This document shows positions 24,517-33,438 of a stretch of 64,000 nt of DNA, piece by piece. The notes beneath the pieces are model-generated. The model saw nothing but the letters and a program-made list of their open reading frames with translations. It made no database searches and was not told the DNA's origin. The position numbers and the translations under genes are program-made. Origin of the DNA: Variovorax sp. OV329 (GTDB lineage Bacteria; Pseudomonadota; Gammaproteobacteria; Burkholderiales; Burkholderiaceae_C); contig NZ_FOUG01000018.1 in the NCBI RefSeq assembly GCF_900114785.1, positions 62,001 through 126,000 on the forward strand, written 5' to 3'. Every line of letters starts with the position of its first letter. Position 1 is the first letter of the stretch.

Positions 24517-26406
24517 TCAGAGGAACCCGGTGGAGATCCAGGGGATCGCGGCCACCAGAACCGTCCCGAGGAACAGGGCGACCATGTAGCCGACGATGGG
24601 CTTCATGCCCTCGTTCGGGTGGATGCGGCTGATGGCGCATGCTGCGTAGTAGCCGACGCCGAAGGGCGGCGCGAACAGGCCGATGCCCATCGCCAGGGTG
24701 ACGACCATCGCGTAGTGCACCTCATGGATGCCGACCTGGCGCGCAATGGGAAAGAGCAGGGGGCCGAGCAGCACGATGGCTGGAATGCCTTCCAGCACCG
24801 AGCCGAGGATGATGAAGGCCAGCACCGACACCGCCATGAAGGTGATGGCGCCGCCTGGCAGCGCCTTCATCGCGTCCGCCAGGGCGGTCGAGAAGCCGGA
24901 CTGCGTCAGTGCCCAGGCCATGCCCGTGGCGGCGCCGATGATGAACAGGATGGAGCCGGAAAGCGACGCCGTGCTGACGAGCATCGGATAGATGCGCTTC
25001 CAGTCGAACTGCCGGTAGATGAGCAGGCCGGCCAGCACCGCGTAGACGATGCCGATGGTCGAGACTTCCGTCGCGGTGGCCACGCCTTCGACGACCGCCG
25101 CACGAATCACCACCGGAAGTGCCAGCGCGGGAACCGCGATCAGGAGGGACTTGCCGATCTCGCGCCCGCTGGCCTTGCGAACGCCCGACAGGTTCTCGCC
25201 GCGGTAGCGCCACCACACGAGCGCGGCCAGCGTGGCGCCGACCACGACGCCAGGCAGCAGGCCACCCGTGAAGAGCGCTGCAATCGACACGCCCGTCGCG
25301 GAGCCGATCGTGATCAGGACCAGCGAAGGCGGGATCGTCTCGGTCTGCGCGCCGGTCGCGGAAAGCAGGGCGACCAGGTCACCGGGCTTGGCCCCGCGCT
25401 TGCGCATCTCCGGGAACAGCGCGGGGGCAACGGCAGCCATGTCCGCCGCCTTCGAGCCCGAGATGCCCGAGACCAGGTACATCGCGCTGATGAGCACGTA
25501 GGAAAGTCCGCCGCGAACATGTCCCAGCAGGTTGGCCAGGAAGCTGACCATGGCACGTGCAATGCCGGTCATCTCGATCAGCAGGCCCAGCAGCACGAAA
25601 AGCGGCACGGCCAGCAGGATCAGGTGGCTCATGCCCTCGTCCATGCGCCCGATGACCACCACCGGCGGCGTGTTCGTCGTCAGCGCGATGTAGCCGAAGG
25701 TCGCCAGTCCGAAGGCGAAGGCGATGGGCAAGCCCAGCAGCACCAGGGCGCCGACTCCGAGCACGAAGAAGATGAAGAGGTTCCAGTTCCCCAGGGGCAC
25801 CAGGAGCGGCCCAAGCAAAGTCACGCATCCGATGACCACAGCAACCAGGCCCAGTGCCAGAAGCGCATCCTTCAATCGCGCCATTCGGAAGATCTGCATC
25901 AGCCCGACCAGCAGCATCAGCCCCAGGCCGATCGGCAGCGCAGCGGCGCGCCAGGAGTTGGGAATGCCCATGGCGGGCGTCGTGACGAAGACTTCGTCCT
26001 GTGCGAACTCATAGGCCGGGTGCACGACGAAGCCCAGGAACGCAATGGCCGCGGCGATGGCGATCAGGTCGAGGAAGGCTCGCTTCCTGGGCCCGAGCTT
26101 GCCGACGATGGCCGTCATCCGCATGTGTTCGCCGCGCTGGAAGGCGACGATGGAGCCAAGCATCGCCAGCCACAGGAAGAGGATGGAGGCCAGCTCGTCC
26201 GACCACACGAGCGGCTCGTGGAACACGTAGCGGCTCGTCACGCCTGCAAGCAGGACGAAGACCTCTGCAAGCACGAGAAGTGCAGCCGGGACCTCGACCA
26301 ACGTGGCCAGGGCCCTGTGCAGGGTCTCGAGCCATGCAACCGGCGCAGGTTGCAATGGGTTGTCCATGGGCCCGGCAACGCCGGGCTCGTCACTGGAGAT
26401 GTTCAT
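24517..26406 (-). CDS. TRAP transporter, fused small (DctQ) and large (DctM) permease subunits
   Basis: This 629-residue polytopic protein joins a DctQ-like part and a DctM-like part. Residues ~1-185 hold four helices, including RYVFHEPLVWSDELASILFLWLAMLG. Residues ~200-629 show the DctM blocks GLPIAFAFGLATFGYIAL, MDEGMSHLILLAVPLFVLLG, VSGISGSKAADMAAVAP and GLFAPPFGVGYYAA. Such QM fusions are regular in TRAP systems. The DctP-like receptor gene is directly upstream. The complex uses the sodium gradient to import an acid, probably the substrate of the SDR/transketolase enzymes; which acid is not evident. Confidence 0.9.
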   Translation of the reverse strand: MNISSDEPGVAGPMDNPLQPAPVAWLETLHRALATLVEVPAALLVLAEVFVLLAGVTSRYVFHEPLVWSDELASILFLWLAMLGSIVAFQRGEHMRMTAIVGKLGPRKRAFLDLIAIAAAIAFLGFVVHPAYEFAQDEVFVTTPAMGIPNSWRAAALPIGLGLMLLVGLMQIFRMARLKDALLALGLVAVVIGCVTLLGPLLVPLGNWNLFIFFVLGVGALVLLGLPIAFAFGLATFGYIALTTNTPPVVVIGRMDEGMSHLILLAVPLFVLLGLLIEMTGIARAMVSFLANLLGHVRGGLSYVLISAMYLVSGISGSKAADMAAVAPALFPEMRKRGAKPGDLVALLSATGAQTETIPPSLVLITIGSATGVSIAALFTGGLLPGVVVGATLAALVWWRYRGENLSGVRKASGREIGKSLLIAVPALALPVVIRAAVVEGVATATEVSTIGIVYAVLAGLLIYRQFDWKRIYPMLVSTASLSGSILFIIGAATGMAWALTQSGFSTALADAMKALPGGAITFMAVSVLAFIILGSVLEGIPAIVLLGPLLFPIARQVGIHEVHYAMVVTLAMGIGLFAPPFGVGYYAACAISRIHPNEGMKPIVGYMVALFLGTVLVAAIPWISTGFL

Positions 26407-26526
26407 GGGAATCCTTCATGCGACAGGCGGCCGCCGGCCTCCGCGATAAAGCGGCGCACCCGTCATTCACTTCATTGATCGGTCAGGCCAACCCCGGAGA
26501 CCACCGGGCGGGCGGGTGGCTGAGGC

Positions 26527-27558
26527 TCAGCCGAGCTTTCCGGAGACCTTCTCCAGCAGTTCCCACGGCGCGGTGCCGTACTTCGACTTCCACTCGGCGT
26601 AGAAACCCGTGCTTGCCAGCTTCTTGCGGAAGTCTTCCTGCTGCACGTCGATGAAGGTGATGCCCTTGGCCTTGAGGTCGGCCACCAGGCTGGTGCTCAG
26701 CTTGGCCACGTCGGCGCGCTGGTCGGTCGCCGACTTCTCGAGCTCCCGCGTGATGACCTGCTGGACATCGGCAGGCAGTTTCTGGAATGCGCGCTTGTTG
26801 CCGAGCACCCAGTAGCCGTCCCACACGTGCCCGGTCAGGCTGCAGGTCTTCTGGACTTCGTACAGCCGCGCGGTCGAGATGATGGCCAGCGGGTTCTCCT
26901 GGCCTTCCACCACCTTGGTCTGCAATGCCGTGTAGACCTCGTTGAAGTTGATGGGCGACGGAGCGGCGTCCAGCGACTTGAACAGGGAGGTCAGCGGAGG
27001 CGCGGCCGGCACCCGCACCTTGAAGCCCTTCAGGTCCGCCGCCGACTTCACTTCTCTCCCGGAAGACGTGACATGCCGGAAGCCGTTGTCCCAGATCTTC
27101 GAGACGGTGAAGATGGGCGTCTTGGCGATCTCGGCGCGGATGTGGTTGCCCAGGTCGCCGTCCATCGCCTTCCAGACGTCGTCGTAGTTCTTGAAGGCGA
27201 AACCGACACTGGTGATGCCCGAGACGGGAACGAAGGTGGACAGGATCAGCGAGGAGAGGTTGAAGAACTCCACGGAGCCGTTGCGCACCTGCGTGAGCAG
27301 GTCGGTGTCGCTTCCCAGCTGGTTGGCGGGGAACAGCTTGATGTTCACGCGGCCCGAGGTTGCCTCGCGGATCCGGTCCAGTGCCTCTTTCGCTCGCAGG
27401 TTCACGGGGTGGGTCGGGTCCTGGCCCGTGGCGTACTTGAGCTCGAACTCGGCGGCGTCGGCTCGACGCGTGGCGATCGAGAACAGCGGCAACGCAGCGC
27501 CCGCGGCGAGCAGCTGGCGGCGGTTGAACCTGGCGGGTGCGGAATGGATCTCGCTCAT
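26527..27558 (-). CDS. TRAP transporter periplasmic receptor (DctP-like)
   Basis: This 343-residue receptor starts at 27558 (GCAGGAGACAGAC upstream). The N-terminus FNRRQLLAAGAALPLFSIATR is a Tat-type signal with twin arginines at 13-14. The mature protein shows the DctP landmarks: YATGQDPTHPVNLRAKEALD, INFNEVYTALQTKVVEGQENP, and the carboxylate-binding arginine region LKGFKVRVPAAP. It stands between the SDR and the fused permease genes. Export through Tat implies a folded or cofactor-containing precursor, or simply lineage habit. Confidence 0.9.
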   Translation of the reverse strand: MSEIHSAPARFNRRQLLAAGAALPLFSIATRRADAAEFELKYATGQDPTHPVNLRAKEALDRIREATSGRVNIKLFPANQLGSDTDLLTQVRNGSVEFFNLSSLILSTFVPVSGITSVGFAFKNYDDVWKAMDGDLGNHIRAEIAKTPIFTVSKIWDNGFRHVTSSGREVKSAADLKGFKVRVPAAPPLTSLFKSLDAAPSPINFNEVYTALQTKVVEGQENPLAIISTARLYEVQKTCSLTGHVWDGYWVLGNKRAFQKLPADVQQVITRELEKSATDQRADVAKLSTSLVADLKAKGITFIDVQQEDFRKKLASTGFYAEWKSKYGTAPWELLEKVSGKLG

Positions 27559-27598
27559 GTCTGTCTCCTGCTTGTAGATCTGGTGGGTGAATGCGGCG

Positions 27599-28348
27599 TC
27601 AGTGGATCAACATGCCGCCGTTGACGTCGAGCGTGATGCCCGTGCAGTACAGCGAGAGGTCGCTGGCGAGAAAGACGCAGGCGCCGGCGATGTCCTCGGC
27701 GCGGCCCAGCCGTGCCAGCGGAATCGTCTCGGCGATCTCGGCCTTCTTTTCATCGGTGAGCTTGCCTTTGATGATGTCGGTGCCGATCAGCCCGGGCGTG
27801 ATGCTGTTGATGCGGATGCCCTCGGGGCCGAACTCGCGCGCCATGGCGCGCGCCAGGCCCAGCACGCCCGCCTTTGCGGCCGAGTAGTGCGGACCGCCCA
27901 GGATGCCGCCGCCGCGCTGGGCAGAGACGGAGGAGATGCAGACGATGGAGCCGCTGCGCTGCTGCTGCATGGCCGGCAGCACGGCCTGCGACATGTACAG
28001 GGTGCCGCGCAGGCTGACGTCGAGGACGCGGTCGTAGTCGGCGCCGCTGATCTCCAGTGTCTTGACCGGTTGCGTCACGCCTGCGTTGTTGATCAGCGCA
28101 TCGATGGTGCCGAAGGCCTTCAGCACCTCGACCGTGGCCGCCTCGCAGGAGGCCTTGTCCGTGACGTCGGCGACGATGCCCAGGTGCCCGGGGCCCAGCT
28201 TCGCGGCTGCGCCTGCGGGGTCGGCGCCTTCGAGGTCGAGCACCACGACGCGCGCACCATGGGCCGCCATGAGGCGCCCCGTCGCGAATCCGAGTCCGTT
28301 GAGGCCGGCGCCGCCGGTGATAACGACAACCTTGTCCTTGAGTAGCAT
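27599..28348 (-). CDS. Short-chain dehydrogenase/reductase (SDR)
   Basis: This 249-residue classical SDR has the nucleotide motif TGGAGLNGLG (residues 11-20), NNAG (87-90), Ser140 of the triad, and YSAAK with Tyr155 and Lys159. Asp38 at the end of strand two (VVLDLEG) predicts preference for NAD. It is the first gene of the minus-strand operon SDR-dctP-dctQM-tkt alpha-tkt beta, 157 bp from the divergent LysR gene. It probably oxidises a hydroxyl of the imported sugar acid or polyol to make a ketose-like substrate for the transketolase. That order of reactions is an inference. Confidence 0.9.
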   Translation of the reverse strand: MLLKDKVVVITGGAGLNGLGFATGRLMAAHGARVVVLDLEGADPAGAAAKLGPGHLGIVADVTDKASCEAATVEVLKAFGTIDALINNAGVTQPVKTLEISGADYDRVLDVSLRGTLYMSQAVLPAMQQQRSGSIVCISSVSAQRGGGILGGPHYSAAKAGVLGLARAMAREFGPEGIRINSITPGLIGTDIIKGKLTDEKKAEIAETIPLARLGRAEDIAGACVFLASDLSLYCTGITLDVNGGMLIH

Positions 28349-28468
28349 CGATTTGTCTCCAGAGGGGTGAGGGGGGTGCAGTCCCGGCGTTTCGGTCGCC
28401 GGTCTCGCTGCACGGGTTGAATCGTCGTTCCGATGCTGGATGACGACAAGCGATGTGTTTTCAACCTA

Positions 28469-28487
28469 AGATGACGATCTGTCATCT
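28469..28487. promoter_or_regulatory. Perfect inverted repeat, probable LysR operator
   Basis: AGATGAC-GATCT-GTCATCT is a perfect dyad (7-bp arms, 5-bp centre). It lies 18 bp upstream of the LysR start and ~120 bp upstream of the SDR start. The place and shape fit autoregulation by the LysR protein and control of the divergent operon. Confidence 0.6.
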
Positions 28488-28505
28488 GACGACCGGGTTG
28501 ACCCT

Positions 28506-29390
28506 ATGTCCGCTTTGCCAGCAGTTACCAACCTCCAGGCCTTCGAAGCAGTGGCCCGAAGGAAAAGCTTTGCGCTCGCAGCGTCCGAACTTCACCTGAC
28601 TGCTTCGGCCATCAGCCACCAGGTCTCGCGCCTGGAAGCGCATCTGGGTGTCCGGCTGTTCGAGCGCAGCGCGCACGGCGTACGCCTGAGTGCCGCGGGC
28701 GATCTCTATCTGGCGAAGATCGGCGGCGCGCTGTCCGCCATCGCGTCAGCGACCGAAGACGTACGGCAAGGCGTGAGCAACAGCCTGTACGTTCACTCGG
28801 CGCCGAGCATTGCAAGCCTGTGGCTGATGTCGAGGCTGCGCGTGTTCGCGCAGACCTTTCCGGACATTTCGCTCAACCTTTCGGCTGCGCACACGCCCAG
28901 CGACTTTGCGCTAGGCCAGGCGGACATCGACATCCGCTACGGAATTCCGAACTGGCCGGACCTGGTCGTGGAGCCGCTGTTCGAAGAGCGCATCGTGCCG
29001 CTCGCCAGTCCCGAGTTCATCCGCCAGCATCGCTTGAAGCGCGTCGAACAGTTGTTCGGCGTGAAGCTCATCCAGAGCAACGTGAGCGTGGTGCAGTGGG
29101 CCGACTGGTTCGGCGAGTTCAGCGACAAGCGGGCCCCGGACTGGTTCGCCGTCCGCTTCGACCGGGCCCAGATGTCGCTGGACGCGGCCACCCTGGGTCT
29201 TGGCGTCGCGCTGGAGAGCACGACCATCGCGGCCAGGCACATCGCGGAGCGCAAGCTCAAGCCCATCTTCGGCCTGGATCAGGCCGTCAAGGTCAAGGCC
29301 CACTTTGTCGTCTACCCGCCCAGGCATGCCAAGCGCCCGTCGGTCAAGGCATTCGTCGAATGGATCCACGGGGAAGCGGCCAGGTCTTGA
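28506..29390 (+). CDS. LysR-family regulator (GcvA-like) divergent from the SDR-TRAP-transketolase operon
   Basis: This 294-residue protein opens with a GcvA-type helix-turn-helix (LQAFEAVARRKSFALAASEL, then ASAISHQVSRLEAHLG). The effector domain begins near residue 92 (LYVHSAPSIASLWLMSRL) and includes ADIDIRYG, a sequence habit of the GcvA subgroup. The ATG at 28506 follows a gap with a perfect dyad. The operon it faces is its likely target. It converges with the OYE gene. Confidence 0.9.
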   Translation: MSALPAVTNLQAFEAVARRKSFALAASELHLTASAISHQVSRLEAHLGVRLFERSAHGVRLSAAGDLYLAKIGGALSAIASATEDVRQGVSNSLYVHSAPSIASLWLMSRLRVFAQTFPDISLNLSAAHTPSDFALGQADIDIRYGIPNWPDLVVEPLFEERIVPLASPEFIRQHRLKRVEQLFGVKLIQSNVSVVQWADWFGEFSDKRAPDWFAVRFDRAQMSLDAATLGLGVALESTTIAARHIAERKLKPIFGLDQAVKVKAHFVVYPPRHAKRPSVKAFVEWIHGEAARS

Positions 29391-29458
29391 CAGCGACCGG
29401 GGATGCGCAAGGGATGGAGCACTTCCACCTGCCTGGCGCGCCCACCCGCCCGGTGAGC

Positions 29459-30682
29459 CTAGCGCCAGTTCTCGTCCACGCAAGCCTTGGGCACCTCGCC
29501 GCGCTCCTGCGCCAGGCTGGGGTAGTCCGTGTAGCCCTTCTGGCCGCCGCCGTAGTACGTGGACCGGTCGTCCGCATTCAAGGGCGCATGCGTGCGCAGC
29601 CGCTCCGGGAGGTCCGGGTTGGCGATGAACTTGCGGCCGATGGCGATCAGGTCGGCCCGGCCCTCCCTCAGCCATTGCTCGGCCGTCTCGGCGTCGAAGC
29701 CGCCGGCGAGCATGAGCGGGCCGCTCCACGCCTGGCGAATTTGCTGCAGCATCTGCATGGCTGCCGCATCGGGGGGCGTCCTGCTGTCCAGCGCGGCCAT
29801 GGCCGGATTGACCACGTGCAGGTAGGCCAGCTTGCGGGAGTTCAGCTCGCGCGTGGCATAGGTGAAAGTGCCCAGGGGATCGTCATCGCGGATGTCGTTT
29901 GCCGTCGCCATCGGCGACAGGCGCACCCCGACGGCGTCGGCGTCCCAGATCTGCGTGACCGCATCGACGACTTCCAGCAGCAGGCGCGCGCGGTTCTCGA
30001 CCGGCCCGCCGTACGCGTCGGTCCGGTGGTTGGTGCCGCTGCACAGGAACTGGTCGAGCAGGTAGCCATTGGCAGCGTGGACCTCCACGCCGTCGAAACC
30101 GGCCTTGATCGCGTTGCGCGCCGCGCGCTCGTACTGGCGCACGAGGTAAGGCATTTCCTCCGGTTGCAGCGCTCGCGGCGTGACGAAGGGCACCAGCTCG
30201 CCTTCGCCCTTGTCGTTTTCGATGAAGGCCATTCCCTCCGGGCGGATCGGGGAGGGCGCGACCGGTGGCATGCAGTCGGGTTGCAGCGAGGGATGGGAGA
30301 TCCGGCCCACATGCCACATCTGCAGGACGATGCGTCCGCCGGCTTCGTGCACCGCATCGGTGACCAGGCGCCAGCCCTCGACCTGCTCACGGCTGTGGAT
30401 GCCCGGCGTCCAGGCGTAGCCCTGCCCCTGCATCGAGATCTGCGTCGCCTCGGAAATGAGCAGTGCGGCCGAAGCGCGTTGCTGGTAGTAGCAGGCGTTC
30501 AGCGCCCACGGCACGTTCCCCGGTTGGCGTGCCCGCGACCGGGTCAGCGGTGCCATGACGATGCGGTGCGGCAATTGGAAGCGACCGACCCGGATGGGCT
30601 GGAACAGCAACTGCTGCTGCTGCGCGTGCTGAGGCTCGGCTGGTTGGCTTGTCGCGGCGGGCGACTCGAGGGTGGCGGACAT
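29459..30682 (-). CDS. Old Yellow Enzyme-family NADH:flavin oxidoreductase (ene-reductase)
   Basis: This 407-residue FMN enzyme starts at 30682 (AGAAGGAGCAATTC upstream). The TIM-barrel landmarks are HRIVMAPLTRSRA, FDGVEVHAANGYLLDQFL with the substrate-binding His/Asn pair, NHRTDAYGGPVENRARLLLE and ADLIAIGRKFIANPDLPERL. A Q-rich N-terminal extension of ~25 residues (including HAQQQQLLFQP) precedes the barrel. Relatives such as NemA/XenB reduce activated alkenes, nitro compounds and N-ethylmaleimide. It is divergent from the DsbA-like gene at 30855; there is no obvious link to the metabolic operon beside it. Confidence 0.92.
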   Translation of the reverse strand: MSATLESPAATSQPAEPQHAQQQQLLFQPIRVGRFQLPHRIVMAPLTRSRARQPGNVPWALNACYYQQRASAALLISEATQISMQGQGYAWTPGIHSREQVEGWRLVTDAVHEAGGRIVLQMWHVGRISHPSLQPDCMPPVAPSPIRPEGMAFIENDKGEGELVPFVTPRALQPEEMPYLVRQYERAARNAIKAGFDGVEVHAANGYLLDQFLCSGTNHRTDAYGGPVENRARLLLEVVDAVTQIWDADAVGVRLSPMATANDIRDDDPLGTFTYATRELNSRKLAYLHVVNPAMAALDSRTPPDAAAMQMLQQIRQAWSGPLMLAGGFDAETAEQWLREGRADLIAIGRKFIANPDLPERLRTHAPLNADDRSTYYGGGQKGYTDYPSLAQERGEVPKACVDENWR

Positions 30683-30854
30683 GAATTGCTCCTTCTGCCC
30701 GGATCGGGCGTAGGTCATCGATGTCCTCAGTGTCGACCCTGGGCGGGCGCCGAAACCGGCCGCCGCGCGTCCGCGATCCAAGTATCAGCCGGACTTCGCC
30801 ACGGACAGCAGGAAACCGAAACAAAGGCCGGCGGCGCGCGGCTAACTTCGGTGC

Positions 30855-31388
30855 ATGAACAAACTCACCGTCCCCATCAATGAGCGCGACCATCTGCGCG
30901 GTTCACCGGACGCACCGGTGGTGCTGGTCGAATACGGCGATTTCGAGTGCCCGCACTGCGGTGCGGCCTACGGGGTCGTGAAGAAGCTGGAGCGGGACCT
31001 GCCGGATACGCTGGCCGTGGTGTTCCGCCAGTTCCCGCTGGTCGAAGTGCACCCCCACGCGCAGCTCGCCGCCGAGGCCGCGGAAGCGGCGGGGGCCCAG
31101 GGCTCGTTCTGGAAGATGCACGACCTGCTCTTCGAGCACCAGGAAGCTCTGGCGCCCGCCGACCTGGTGAGGTACGCCGCCGCCCTGCACCTGGACATGG
31201 AGCGCTTCGCGAGCGACCTCTCCGGCCACGTGTTTCTGCCCAAGGTCCAGAACGACATGAAGGGCGGACTGCAAAGCGGCATCAGGGGAACGCCCACCTT
31301 CTTCATCAACGGTGTGCTTCACCAGGGCGGGTACGACGAGGCTTCCCTGCTAGGCTCGATCATGCTGGTCGCGGCCGGGGCCGATTGA
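30855..31388 (+). CDS. DsbA-family protein with CPHC motif
   Basis: This 177-residue thioredoxin-fold protein shows VVLVEYGDFECPHCGAAYG, with the redox pair Cys32/Cys35, and the cis-proline loop GIRGTPTFFINGV around Pro148. It resembles the DsbA-like domain also found fused to NhaA antiporters. There is no signal peptide, so it is probably cytoplasmic. Its stop overlaps the beginning of the ltrA-like frame, suggesting coupled translation. It opens the stress-related region that runs to 45 kb. Confidence 0.88.
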   Translation: MNKLTVPINERDHLRGSPDAPVVLVEYGDFECPHCGAAYGVVKKLERDLPDTLAVVFRQFPLVEVHPHAQLAAEAAEAAGAQGSFWKMHDLLFEHQEALAPADLVRYAAALHLDMERFASDLSGHVFLPKVQNDMKGGLQSGIRGTPTFFINGVLHQGGYDEASLLGSIMLVAAGAD

Positions 31389-31389
31389 G

Positions 31390-32535
31390 CTGCGCGTCGG
31401 TGATGCGAAGGACCTGCGCTATTTCGACCCTCACCGGCGCGCGACGTGGCTGGAGCTGTTCTTCGACCTGATCTTCGTCGTTGCCCTGCACGCCGCCGGC
31501 GAGATCCTGAGCGAAGCGCACGAGGGCCACATCGGGGCGCAGCAGTTCCTGCGCTTCGTGCTGGTGTTCTTTCCGCTCTGGTGGATCTGGGCGGGCCACA
31601 CGATCTACGCCAATCGCTTCGACACCGACAGCCGCCAGCACCGGCTGTCCACCCTGCTGATCATGTTCCTGCTGTTGGTGATTCCGGCGCAGGTCTCGAC
31701 CGGCGCCGAGGAACACTACGCGCTGGCCGTCGCCTGCTACTGCGGCGCCCGGCTGATCATCGCCACGATGTACTTCGCGTCCAGGAGGAAGCACCACGAC
31801 GGGAGCGGCTTCGCGTCGACGGTGGGCACCGTGTTCGCCGTCGGCGCCGCGATCAGCCTGTGCTCGGTCCTGGTGGAGCCGCCCTGGCGCTACCTGGTCT
31901 TCTATGCCGGAATCGTTTTCGACATGGCGGCCCTGGTGCTGCGCAGCCGGAAGCTGCAGGTGGTGCCGGCGCACACGGCACACCTGATCGAACGGGTCGG
32001 TTGCCTGACCATCATCATGCTGGGCGAGTCGGTGATCAGCATCTCCGCGGCCCTGGCAGACATCACCTGGAACCCATCCAACGTCATCGCCGCGATCAGC
32101 GGATTCGTCATGGTGTCGGCCATATGGTGGATCTACTACGACAGTTTCCACTTGTTGGAACGGCGCAAGTTGGGGACGGGGCACTCGATCCTCTATTCGC
32201 ACTTCTTCCTGTTCATCGGCCTGGCGATCCTGGCCTCGCTGATACGGCATGCGATCCTGGACGACCTCGACCCGGGAGACTTCCGTCGGCTGACCGCGGC
32301 CGGTACGGTGCTGTTCTTCCTGGGCAAGCAGTACGGCTACTACATGGAGGTGCCGCAGCTGCGGCCCTACCTGCTGTCCAACACCGCGGCCGTGTTCCTG
32401 CTCACGGCACTCGTGCTGATGTTGCCGCTTCGGCCCCACGCCATGCTGGTGGGCATCACGGCAACCATGATCTGCTACGTGCTGCTCAACCTGCGCTACC
32501 GCCACCTGGTGCACGTCGAGAAGGCGGCGGCCTGA
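31390..32535 (+). CDS. ltrA: Low-temperature-requirement protein A (LtrA) family membrane protein, start codon unclear
   Basis: The protein has ~12 hydrophobic segments typical of the LtrA family, including the diagnostic first-helix motif ATWLELFFDLIFVVAL and the later CLTIIMLGESVISISAAL. Coding resemblance begins at once after the stop of the upstream gene, yet the frame contains no ATG, GTG or TTG between the previous stop (31351) and a GTG at 31558. Starting at 31558 would delete the conserved first helix. The CTG at 31390 (or ATT at 31384, overlapping the upstream TGA) is therefore taken as a coupled non-standard start. A lost start codon is the alternative. The function of LtrA is poorly understood. 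Confidence 0.7.
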   Translation: MRVGDAKDLRYFDPHRRATWLELFFDLIFVVALHAAGEILSEAHEGHIGAQQFLRFVLVFFPLWWIWAGHTIYANRFDTDSRQHRLSTLLIMFLLLVIPAQVSTGAEEHYALAVACYCGARLIIATMYFASRRKHHDGSGFASTVGTVFAVGAAISLCSVLVEPPWRYLVFYAGIVFDMAALVLRSRKLQVVPAHTAHLIERVGCLTIIMLGESVISISAALADITWNPSNVIAAISGFVMVSAIWWIYYDSFHLLERRKLGTGHSILYSHFFLFIGLAILASLIRHAILDDLDPGDFRRLTAAGTVLFFLGKQYGYYMEVPQLRPYLLSNTAAVFLLTALVLMLPLRPHAMLVGITATMICYVLLNLRYRHLVHVEKAAA

Positions 32536-32558
32536 GCTGCTGCCCGTCGAAGCGACGA

Positions 32559-32729
32559 CCAGGCCACGACCACCGTCTTCACGTTCACGAACTCGCGGAT
32601 GCCCCAGGTGGACTGCTCCCGGCCGTAGCCCGAGTTCTTGATGCGGCCGAAGGGCAGGCGCGGATCTTCCTGCACGCACCCATTGACCCAGGCCATGCCG
32701 GAATCGGCCAGGCGCAGTCTTGCGGTGCG
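32559..32729 (-). pseudogene. C-terminal fragment of a succinate-semialdehyde-type aldehyde dehydrogenase
   Basis: About 55 codons match the C-terminus of NAD(P)-dependent aldehyde dehydrogenases: DSGMAWVNG, then LPFGRIKNSGYGRE and GIREFVNVKTV. The catalytic and cofactor domains (over 400 residues) are absent, and neighbouring sequence belongs to other genes. It is a decayed leftover in the 325-bp gap between ltrA and the exonuclease gene and marks an old deletion or recombination junction. Confidence 0.75.
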
Positions 32730-32860
32730 TGTCGCGTCCCTGCGCTTCTCGCGCAGTGCCGGCGCGCGTGCGGCGACGCCTGGCATAGCCTCGGTTCCTT
32801 GCCATGAGAAAGGTGCACCATGACAGTCATTGCAGGCATCTCAGGTTCACGCTTCGACCG

Positions 32861-33397
32861 ATGAAGGTCCCTGCCATCCTGGACGTCGAAGCGTCCGGCT
32901 TCGGGCGCGGCAGCTACCCGGTCGAGGTCGGTTACGTGCTGGAGGACGGCGGCTCGGAATGCATGCTGGTGCGGCCCGCGCCGGAGTGGACCCACTGGAG
33001 TCCCGCGGCCGAGGGGCTGCACCGCATCCGTCGCGCAGACCTGCTGAACTACGGCCTGCCGACCGCGGTCGTGGCCGACGTACTGAACCACCGCCTGTGC
33101 GGCCGCACGCTCTACACCGACGCATGGGGCCACGACTATTCATGGCTGGCCAGGCTGTACGACGACGCCGGGCGTGCGCCCAGCTTCCGGCTCGACAGCC
33201 TGCAGGCGCTGCTGACCTGCAGCGAGATCGAACGCTGGCGGACGCTGAAGGAGCAGCTCGCCCTTGTCATGGGCCTGCCCCGACATCGCGCCTGCGCCGA
33301 TGCGCGCCTGCTGCAGGCGAACTTCGGCAGCCTGCGTGCCGGTGGACAAGTCGACTCCAGCCACGGCTGCGGCCGGCCGGCGTGCGCGAACCAATAG
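32861..33397 (+). CDS. DnaQ-like 3'-5' exonuclease
   Basis: This 178-residue DEDDh-type exonuclease starts at 32861. Motif ExoI is ILDVEASGFG with Asp8 and Glu10. ExoII lies in YTDAWGHDYSWL (Asp87 or Asp92), and ExoIII is HRACADARLL with His142 and Asp147. The remaining 30 residues are a variable tail. Stand-alone proteins of this type trim DNA or RNA ends; the substrate is unknown. It is flanked by the aldehyde dehydrogenase remnant and converges with the monooxygenase gene, so it stands alone. Confidence 0.82.
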   Translation: MKVPAILDVEASGFGRGSYPVEVGYVLEDGGSECMLVRPAPEWTHWSPAAEGLHRIRRADLLNYGLPTAVVADVLNHRLCGRTLYTDAWGHDYSWLARLYDDAGRAPSFRLDSLQALLTCSEIERWRTLKEQLALVMGLPRHRACADARLLQANFGSLRAGGQVDSSHGCGRPACANQ

Positions 33398-33438
33398 CCG
33401 GTGCGGCCGCGTCCTGGCGTTGCTCCTTTATGGGTTGT

